Shown here: positions 56,780 through 64,000 of the stretch, piece by piece
Numbering within the stretch: position 1 is the first letter of the stretch
How the letters are laid out: every line of letters starts with the position of its first letter
Assembly (NCBI GenBank): GCA_963782475.1
Contig: CAWAJW010000003.1
Span: forward strand, 1 to 64,000
Direction: 5' to 3'
Length of the DNA stretch: 64,000 nt
Origin: CAVQBP01 sp963782475
GTDB lineage: Bacteria; Bacteroidota; Ignavibacteria; Ignavibacteriales; Ignavibacteriaceae
The notes under the pieces: model-generated
The model's database searches: none
What the model saw: only the letters and a program-made list of their open reading frames with translations
Told to the model about the DNA's origin: nothing
Program-made: the position numbers and the translations under genes

Positions 56780-57967
56780 AAAAAATAATTCTTATAGTAT
56801 TCTTTGTCATAATAATTTTTATAGTGGCATTTGTTTTAAACAGCAGTAAATCTATAATCCAGGATAATTTTTCTTTTGCTGAAAAGCAGGAATCATTGAT
56901 GCTGGAAAAATTAGATAACTCCACTTTAAATCCACGTACTATTAATAAAGATGGAAAAATTAAACTTGTTAAATCAAACGATTGGACAAGCGGTTTTTTC
57001 CCCGGCTGTCTTTGGTATTTATATGAGTATACAAAAGATAATAAATGGAAAAAGTCAGCGAATGTTTTTCACCAATAATGTTGAAAAAGAACAGTACAAC
57101 GGAACAACTCATGATATGGGATTTAAAATGTATTGCAGCTATGGTAACGGCTACCGCTTAACAGGTAATGAAAAATATAAAGAGATTCTGATGCAAAGTG
57201 CCAAGACTTTGATTACCCGTTTCAATCCGAAAGTTGGCTGCATTCGTTCATGGGATCATTCAAAAGATAATTGGCAGTACCCGGTTATTATAGATAACAT
57301 GATGAATCTTGAATTATTATTTTGGGCAACTAAAACAAGCGGCGATTCTACTTATTACAAAATAGCAGTCGGCCACGCAAACACAACAATGAAGAATCAT
57401 TTTAGAGATGATTATAGTACCTGGCATGTTGTTAATTATGATACTTTAACAGGAAAAGTTATAAGTAAAGAAACACATCAAGGCTATTCCAATTCTTCAT
57501 GCTGGTCAAGAGGGGAAGCCTGGGCTTTATATGGATATACGATGTGCTACCGGGAAACCAAAGACCCGCGGTATTTAAATCAAGCAGAACATATTGCAAA
57601 ATATATTTTAACAAATAAAAATCTTCCCGAAGACATGGTGCCTTATTGGGATTACAACGCTCCGAATATTCCAAATGAAGAAAGAGATGCTTCAGCAGGT
57701 GCTGTGATGTGTTCAGCATTTTATGAATTAAGCTCATATACAAAAGATCAGCGTGATAAATATTTATCTGCCGCCGATAAAATTTTATCAAGCCTTTCTT
57801 CAGACGATTATATGGCCGGATTGGGTGATAATGAAGATTTTATTTTAATGCATTCAGTCGGAAGTAAGCCTGGGAACTCTGAAGTAAATGTTCCATTAAT
57901 TTATGCAGATTATTATTTCCTTGAAGCAAATTTGCGGAAGCTTAAGTATGAAAAAGAGAATGATTGA
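56776..57967 (+). CDS. GH88 unsaturated glucuronyl hydrolase, one frameshift
   Basis: The protein is about 396 residues. An N-terminal hydrophobic anchor (IILIVFFVIIIFIVAFVL) is followed by the GH88 barrel: NDWTSGFFPGCLWYLYEYT, NGTTHDMGFKMYCSYGNGYR, PVIIDNMMNLELLFWATK, GYSNSSCWSRGEAWALYGYT and DASAGAVMCSAFYEL. The frame breaks at 57064-57068, where five T residues should be four (NVFTNNVEKEQ). The enzyme removes 4,5-unsaturated glucuronyl or related residues in the periplasm. Together with GH105 it implies upstream lyase action. Confidence 0.88.
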
Positions 57968-58038
57968 TTGAAATTTTTCGTTAAGCATTTCGACCAAAAA
58001 TACTTTTGTATTTATAAATAATTTAAAATTAAACGCTA

Positions 58039-60103
58039 ATGGTTTTTATTAATAAAATTTTTTCTATTTCTTTTATACTTGCAATATCTATCTCTTCAGT
58101 TTTGATCTTTTCTCAAACACGGTCCAGAGCTGATTGGGGAGGGGCATTAGTTGATGTTACGCATAGTGGTAATGAATGGATTATTACAGGCCAAAAGCAT
58201 AAAGTAATTTTCAATGATTCTGATTTTACAATGAGGATAAATGCAGGCCCGGTTAACTGGTCCATGGCAGCTTCTGAAGATAATGATATGATTGTAAAAT
58301 CTCGAGGAGAAGAATTTAATTTAATGCTGGCCAGCGCGGGAAAAATTATTATTACAAAATATGATGCCGGTTATAAAACTGGAATTAAAATTAGGCTTGA
58401 ACAATTCCATGATAACGGAATGTTGAACAAAGGATTGAATATTGATTTAACCGTAGTGCTTACTATTTGTCTTGAAGGCGAAGATGAAGATTTAGTTTGT
58501 GATGCTGTTGCAATAGAGCATGAAGCAAAATTAAGACAGCTGGATTGGCCGAAAGAAGTTGATACTCATGATGCAAACTATACTGCCTTAAACAATGTGA
58601 GAGGAAATCTACTTCCTTGTAACTGGCCAAAACCATATCATCCTTATGGAAATGTTCCTAGTGGACAGGAAGATTTAATCAAGTCAGATAAAAGTTATAT
58701 TCAAAGTAATCTTATCGAATGCTGGTCAATGTCCTGGTGGGGATTTCAAAAAAGATAACTCAGCAATGGTTGTAATTGTAGAAACACCGGATGATGCAGC
58801 ATATAAATTTAATCATCCGGCGGGAGGTCCAACTGTAATTTGCCCTCGATGGCTTGCTTCACTTGGAGAATTTCGATATCCGCGAAGTGTTCGTTTCTGT
58901 TTTATTGATAAGGGCAATTATGTTGATATGGCAAAGAGATATAGAAAATATGTTATGGATATTGGACAGTTCGTTTCATTAAAAGAAAAGATAGCACAGG
59001 AACCGCTCGTCGCACAGTTAATTGGGACACCACAGCTTCGGCAGCATGTATTAACCAATATAAAACCTGGCAGCTACAGGTATATCCAAAATGAAAAGAA
59101 CAATACGGATAATCATAGGCTTAACACATTTAACCAGCTTGCTCAAAATCTAAAAGATTTAAAATCGGCAGGTATAAATAAAGTGTTTGTTACATTAGCC
59201 GGATGGCCTTTCACCGGGTATGACAGGCAGCATCCGGATGTATTTCCGCCTTCACCTGAAGCAGGTGGTTGGGACGGATTGAAAAACTGGGTAAACACTT
59301 GTAAGCAGCTTGGCGACTTATATGTTTTACATGATCAATATCGTGATTATTATCCTGATGCTCCTTCTTATGATCCACAATTTGCTGTACATGAAGAATC
59401 TAATAAAGGTGATGCAACTATTTTCCCGGGGACAAGATTTGGTGGTTGGAAAGAAGGCTACATCCCTTTTATGGATTATTGGGATGGTGGAAAACAAACT
59501 TACCTCGATGCAAGATTTGCTGTTGGCCATTTAAAGCAAAACTATGAATTGATGTTTCGGCATGGAATTAAAACAGAAGGAAGCTACCTTGATGTTTTCG
59601 GTTATGTGCCACCAACTGAAGATTTTAATCCCGAACACCATTTAACTCGTAGTGATGGGATGAAATTCCGTGCTTTATGTTTTCATTGGGCAAGAAGAAA
59701 TCTTGGACTGGTTGGAACAGAAGCCGGTTCCGATTGGGTTATTCCTTATGTGGATTTTGTAACCGGCGCAAAACAAGGTGCTGTAATACCGGCACCACTG
59801 TATGAGCTTGTATATCATGATGCTGTGATGGCTCCTGAAGGCGGGACAGATGATTATCTGCGCTGCTTATTGAATGGTGGTTATCCAACTGTACCCCATG
59901 ATATTAAAAATGAAAAAGAAATTAAAATACTTAAAACAATCATAGCGCTTCATAAAAGAGTTGCTTTACTGCAAATGACTAATCATGAGTTCCTCGATAA
60001 AGATTATAATAAAGAACGTTCAACTTTTTCCGATGGAACTACTGTTACGATAGATAAACATGCAAAGACTTATGATATTGAACCACCATTAAATATTAAA
60101 TGA
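58039..60103 (+). CDS. DUF5696-type putative glycoside hydrolase, one frameshift
   Basis: The two frames (58039-58758 and 58766-60103) join at CAAAAAAGA near 58750, where one A too many breaks SWWGFQKDNSAMVV. The combined product of about 688 residues has a signal peptide and a beta-rich N-terminal region. A TIM-barrel-like part follows with NKVFVTLAGWPFTGYDRQHP, LYVLHDQYRDYY, IKTEGSYLDVFGYVPPTEDF and LVGTEAGSDWVIP. These fit the uncharacterised DUF5696 glycosidase-like group. Specificity is unknown; context suggests an oligosaccharide of the same polymer. Confidence 0.72.
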
Positions 60104-60125
60104 AATAATAGGAATCATAAAAAAA

Positions 60126-62069
60126 ATGTTTAAATCCAATTTGAAGATAGTAGTGCTTGTATTTATTCTGCACTTAATTAATACTGGACTAATCCAGGCA
60201 CAAAATAACAACGAAAAGTCAAGACGTTCTAAGCGTGTCGTTCCTATGAAGGAAGTGCAAGTTGTCAGCCCGAATGGTAATGTGAAATTTATTCTTTCGC
60301 CAAATGCAGAAAGATTAACATTCACTGTTAAAATTGGAGAGACAACTGTAATTGAAAATTCACCAATCATTATGAAACTGGATTGGATTGATCTTTCTGC
60401 CGGAGTGGTATTTAATAAAATAGAACGATACGAAATTAATGAATCATATCCGTGGTATGGTGCAAAAAGTACAGCCACGGATCATTGCAATGGTGCGAAA
60501 ATTTATTTTCAAAATGATCTTTCATTTATCGATTATGTTTTGGAGATAAGAGCATTCAACGATGGGATTGCATTCAGGCATATTATTCTAGAAGACGACA
60601 GCACTTCTCATACGCCCGACGAATACACAACTTTTGTAATTCCAAAAAATTCGGAAGTATGGTATGTTGGACTTGAAGGTCATTACGAAGGTGAATACAA
60701 GAATAAAGATATTTCCGATATTCAGCCGGGAGAATGGGCAGGGCCTCCAATGACTTTTGAATTACCAAATAATGAAGGATATGGTTCTATAACGGAAGCA
60801 AATCTTGTCAACTACAGCGGAATGGCATTGGAAGCGGATGGAAGAAGAGGATGGATTATTGGACTTGGAAACCGGCAGCCGCTGAATTATCCTTTTGAAC
60901 TTCGTTATGGAAGAGAAGAAGCAAAACGGCTTGCCAAACCTGCATCTATTAAAGGAACAATCACAACTCCATGGCGTGTGGTAATAGCCGGCAAAGATTT
61001 GAACACACTTGTTAATAGTACTATCGTTCCGAATTTATGTCCACCTCCAGATTCAACTCTCTTTCCTGATGGAATTAAAACTTCATGGATTAAACCTGGC
61101 CGTGCTGTTTGGCGTTATGTTGATGACGGCCCGGAAGGATATGATGGGTTAAAGCAATTTTCAAAATGGGCAGGCGAATTAGGATTTAAACACCATATTG
61201 TTGAAGGTGTTTGGAAAGAGTGGTCAATGGAACAAAGAAAAGAATTTGTTGATTATTCTAAAAAGCAAGGTGTAAGTGTTTGGTTTTGGAAACACAGTAA
61301 AGAGCTTCGTACTCCTGAAAAAAGAGAAGAATTATTTAAGATGCTATATGATCTTGGAGTAGCAGGTGCTAAAATTGATTTCTTTGATCATGAAGCAAAA
61401 GAATTAATTGATCTTTATGAAGCACTTAGGAAAGAAGCAGCAAAATATCATATACTTCTTGATTTTCATGGAGCAAACAAACCAACAGGCCGTCAAAGAA
61501 CTTATCCGAATGAACTGGTTCGTGAAGCAATTAGAGGAATGGAAGCAAGAAGCTTAACAGCGCGTGCAAGGCACGAAACAATACTTCCTTTTACAAGATT
61601 TCTTGCCGGGCCTGCTGAATATACTACAATGATTTTCAGTGATAGACGGGGGGATGCGAGCTGGGCACATGAAATTGCAAGTATGGTAATTTTTTCGGAT
61701 CCTCTTTTAACGATTGCAGCTAATCCTCAATCCATATTAGATAATCCGGCAGTTAATGTTATTAAAAGCATTCCGGCAGTTTGGGATGAAACCATTGTTT
61801 TTCCTGAGTCACAAATCGGAAAGCTTGTTGCTTATGCAAGACGTAGCGGAGATACATGGTTTATTGCAGTTATGTGCGGGCCTAATGCGAAGACTATACA
61901 AGTGCCTTTATCTTTTTTAGGCGATGGAATTTATAATACGACTTTAGTTAGTGATAATAAAGAAAACAATGGATCAGTTGTAATGAGTAAAAATAAATTT
62001 AAGAAAGATGATACATTAAAAATAGAAATGATTAATGGCGGCGGATTCGTTGCCCGGTTTACAAAATAA
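60126..62069 (+). CDS. GH97 alpha-glycosidase
   Basis: The 647-residue protein has a signal peptide (to about 26). The N-terminal beta-supersandwich (VVSPNGNVKFILSPNAERL, ESYPWYGAKSTATDHCN, IDYVLEIRAFNDGIAFRH) leads into a catalytic barrel with VEGVWKEWSMEQRKEF, VAGAKIDFFDHEAKELIDLY and LLDFHGANKPTGRQRTYPNE. A C-terminal beta domain follows. The family includes retaining alpha-galactosidases and inverting alpha-glucosidases (SusB). The Asp of KIDFFDH fits the retaining type, so galactose or a related sugar is favoured by inference. It is intact, in a plus-strand run with tight spacing. Confidence 0.92.
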   Translation: MFKSNLKIVVLVFILHLINTGLIQAQNNNEKSRRSKRVVPMKEVQVVSPNGNVKFILSPNAERLTFTVKIGETTVIENSPIIMKLDWIDLSAGVVFNKIERYEINESYPWYGAKSTATDHCNGAKIYFQNDLSFIDYVLEIRAFNDGIAFRHIILEDDSTSHTPDEYTTFVIPKNSEVWYVGLEGHYEGEYKNKDISDIQPGEWAGPPMTFELPNNEGYGSITEANLVNYSGMALEADGRRGWIIGLGNRQPLNYPFELRYGREEAKRLAKPASIKGTITTPWRVVIAGKDLNTLVNSTIVPNLCPPPDSTLFPDGIKTSWIKPGRAVWRYVDDGPEGYDGLKQFSKWAGELGFKHHIVEGVWKEWSMEQRKEFVDYSKKQGVSVWFWKHSKELRTPEKREELFKMLYDLGVAGAKIDFFDHEAKELIDLYEALRKEAAKYHILLDFHGANKPTGRQRTYPNELVREAIRGMEARSLTARARHETILPFTRFLAGPAEYTTMIFSDRRGDASWAHEIASMVIFSDPLLTIAANPQSILDNPAVNVIKSIPAVWDETIVFPESQIGKLVAYARRSGDTWFIAVMCGPNAKTIQVPLSFLGDGIYNTTLVSDNKENNGSVVMSKNKFKKDDTLKIEMINGGGFVARFTK

Positions 62070-62071
62070 AA

Positions 62072-62166
62072 TTTCTCTGTGGTTCTTTGAGGAGCTCAGT
62101 GCGCTCTGTGTTCCTTTTAAGGCAATTACACAGAGGACACAAAGAATGCACAGAGAACCATAGAGG
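62072..62166. repeat. Nested palindromic repeat, CTCTGTG type
   Basis: TCTCTGTGGTTCT on the left answers AGAACCATAGAGG on the right, and CTCTGTGT (62104-62111) pairs exactly with ACACAGAG (62128-62135). It fills almost the whole gap between the GH97 and GH28 genes. Such CTCTGTG units are known as dispersed repeats in related genomes. Confidence 0.6.
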
Positions 62167-62202
62167 TTATTAGAAGATTTTTTTAGAATTAAGGAATATA
62201 AA

Positions 62203-63822
62203 ATGATCAAACGAAAACTAATGATTTTTTTAGTTCTCATTCCTGTACTTTTTTTAGGGGCAAGATTTGATTCTTCAGTTTTTAACGTAAAAGATTACGG
62301 CGCTGTCGGTGATGGCAAAACTTTAGACTCGCCTGCTATAAATAAAGTAATTGATGAAGCTGCTTCAAAAAATGGAGGCACTGTTTATTTCCCTGCTGGA
62401 ACTTATTTATCAGTCTCGATTCATCTTAAAAGCAACATAGCAATTTATTTAGATCAGGGTGCAACAATTCTTGCTGCTGATCCAAAGGATGGTTATAAAT
62501 ATGATTTGCCTGAGAAAAATAAATGGGATGAATACCAGGATTTTGGACATACTTACTTTCATAACAGTCTTATCTGGGGGGAGAACTTAGAAAACATTTC
62601 TATAATTGGCCCCGGATTAATTAATGGAGAAGGATTAATTAGAGGTGGAAGCCAATCGCGTTCAAAAGAAGAACAGAAAGATTTAAAAGATAAGGCCCCG
62701 AAGGGAAGAGAAATTGGCCCGTTTGGATATCCAAATGCAAGAGATAATGTTGAACCCGGCTGGGGCAATAAAGCAATTGCTTTGAAGTTATGCCGCAATG
62801 TTATTTTAAAAGATTTTTCAATCCTTCATGGCGGCCACTTTGCAATACTAGCAACTGCTGCTGATAATCTAACTATAAACAATTTAAAAATTGATACCGA
62901 CCGGGATGGAATGGATATCGACTGCTGCAAAAATGTCAGAGTCTCAGATTGTTTTGTAAACTCTCCTTTTGATGATGGAATTTGTTTAAAAAGTTCTTTC
63001 CCATTAGGATATGCGAGAGCAACTGAAAATGTTACAATAACAAATTGCCAGGTCAGCGGATACGATGAAGGAACTATGCTTGATGGAACATATAAAAGGG
63101 ATTACAATAAATACAGCCATCACAGTCCCACAGGTAGAATAAAATTTGGAACCGAATCAAACGGTGATTTTAAAAATATAACCATATCTAATTGTGTATT
63201 TGATTACTGCCGGGGTTTAGCATTGGAAACAGTTGATGGATCTCATCTTGAAGATGTTACTATTACTAATATAACCATGCGTGATATTGAAAATAGTCCC
63301 ATTTTTTTAAGGCTCGGAAGAAGGATGCGCGGGCCAGCAGGGGTCCCAGTTGGAGAATTAAAAAGAATTATTATTAGTAACGTAGTCATATATAATGCTG
63401 CTCCTAAATCTGTATTAATAGTTGGATTACCGGAAAAAGATATTGAAGACGTGCAGCTTGACAACATAAAAGTTTATTATAAAGGTGGCGGAACGAAAGA
63501 GCAGTCCACAATAAAAGTTCCTGAAGATGAAACAGGTTATCCTGAGCCGGATAATTTTGGAGACACACCTGCTTATGGATTTTTAATCCGTCATGTTAAA
63601 AATATTAAGATGAGCAACATAGAAGTTAAATATAAGGAAGAAGATATGCGTCCACCGTTTATTTTGAATGATGTAAAAGGAGCAGAATTCAATTTTGTAA
63701 ATGCTGAAAAAGCAAATGGTGTCTCATCTTTTAAATTGAACAATGTTGACGACCTAGAATTATTTAAATGTGAATCAGTAAAGGATACAACAATTGATAG
63801 GATAAATGTTGGGGAACTTTAA
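62203..63822 (+). CDS. GH28 polygalacturonase-family enzyme
   Basis: The protein has 539 residues with a signal peptide (to about 22). It opens with the pectinase start FNVKDYGAVGDGKTLDSPAI and has the right-handed beta-helix. The catalytic acids are visible in LKIDTDRDGMDIDCC and NSPFDDGICLKSS, the GH28 D...DD arrangement. RIKFGTESNGDFKNI and CRGLALETVDG follow. The subgroup resembles exo-acting or rhamnogalacturonan-type GH28 rather than endo-polygalacturonase. It would release galacturonic acid or similar residues in the periplasm. Confidence 0.92.
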   Translation: MIKRKLMIFLVLIPVLFLGARFDSSVFNVKDYGAVGDGKTLDSPAINKVIDEAASKNGGTVYFPAGTYLSVSIHLKSNIAIYLDQGATILAADPKDGYKYDLPEKNKWDEYQDFGHTYFHNSLIWGENLENISIIGPGLINGEGLIRGGSQSRSKEEQKDLKDKAPKGREIGPFGYPNARDNVEPGWGNKAIALKLCRNVILKDFSILHGGHFAILATAADNLTINNLKIDTDRDGMDIDCCKNVRVSDCFVNSPFDDGICLKSSFPLGYARATENVTITNCQVSGYDEGTMLDGTYKRDYNKYSHHSPTGRIKFGTESNGDFKNITISNCVFDYCRGLALETVDGSHLEDVTITNITMRDIENSPIFLRLGRRMRGPAGVPVGELKRIIISNVVIYNAAPKSVLIVGLPEKDIEDVQLDNIKVYYKGGGTKEQSTIKVPEDETGYPEPDNFGDTPAYGFLIRHVKNIKMSNIEVKYKEEDMRPPFILNDVKGAEFNFVNAEKANGVSSFKLNNVDDLELFKCESVKDTTIDRINVGEL

Positions 63823-63857
63823 ATGTAAAACAGTTTATCATTCGGAGATTTTACGAA

Positions 63858-64000
63858 ATGTTAAAAAATAGATTAATTATCATTTCATTTTTAGTCGCTA
63901 TTTCTATTCAACAATTTGCTCAAACTAATTCTATATTAAAAGTAAATTATAAAAATTTAATCTCTCGAGCAGATCTTGATTACTCTAAACCTGCGACTCG
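63858..64000 (+). CDS. Start of a secreted glycosidase-like protein (partial)
   Basis: 47 residues are present: a signal peptide (LIIISFLVAISIQQFAQ) and then LISRADLDYSKPAT. The segment after the signal resembles the start of DUF5703/GH95-like proteins, where RSEEGMPVGNGRMG usually follows, but that part is outside the window. It lies 35 bases after the GH28 stop, so it continues the operon. Confidence 0.5.
   Translation, partial: MLKNRLIIISFLVAISIQQFAQTNSILKVNYKNLISRADLDYSKPAT

Noticed and set aside
1..64000. CRISPR array or complete rRNA/tRNA gene
   Set aside because: No regularly spaced identical repeats were found; the only tRNA-like sequence is a 3' half.

Overview
The window looks like an AT-rich member of the Ignavibacteria/Bacteroidota-Chlorobiota group. 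This rests on many secreted proteins ending in the type IX secretion (T9SS) tail with the NYPNPFNPST motif, lipoprotein signals, a TonB-dependent receptor in a carbohydrate locus, an AraC-output hybrid histidine kinase and a TPR-bearing Ser/Thr kinase. No species can be named from this sequence alone.

Layout. 1-2.4 kb: a Ser/Thr kinase with TolB-like and TPR domains, and the start of a second copy at the window edge. 2.8-25 kb: an accessory region of mostly single, promoter-poor, plus-strand genes (serine hydrolase, small membrane protein, amidotransferase-like lipoprotein, DinB protein, SpoIIE-type phosphatase, lipoproteins, barrel protein, SRPBCC protein, a GC-rich quinone reductase, a RibD/DHFR-fold protein). 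Eight copies of a pyrimidine-rich repeat, almost all just after a gene, plus attC-like inverted repeats, suggest a cassette array. Three solitary group II intron domain V-VI copies lie there too. Inside it (7-15.6 kb) are three large minus-strand T9SS-exported repeat proteins. 25-35 kb: a cytochrome c, an Ig/M23-like lipoprotein behind a T9SS propeller protein, a decayed serine hydrolase, and a hybrid sensor kinase whose likely binding boxes precede two neighbours. 35.6-40.7 kb: an ECF sigma factor with a membrane partner, an alpha/beta hydrolase apparently split by inversion, a group II intron with a maturase carrying a nonsense codon, a decayed tyrosine recombinase, and a tRNA 3' half followed by a terminator, which I read as an island end.

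41-64 kb is a carbohydrate-utilisation locus. A membrane-anchored winged-helix regulator is divergent from a TonB-dependent receptor. It is followed on the plus strand by a secreted beta-helix protein, GH29 fucosidase, a DUF362 protein, two tandem lyase-like T9SS proteins, GH105, GH88, a DUF5696-type glycosidase, GH97, GH28 and the start of another glycosidase-like protein. Lyases plus unsaturated-uronide hydrolases plus GH28 and GH29 point to an acidic, fucose-bearing polysaccharide such as a pectin or algal uronan. No SusD gene was seen.

Many genes carry single-base frameshifts, several in homopolymers in otherwise intact genes. These look like sequencing or assembly indels. A few loci, with several nonsense codons or truncations, look genuinely decayed.
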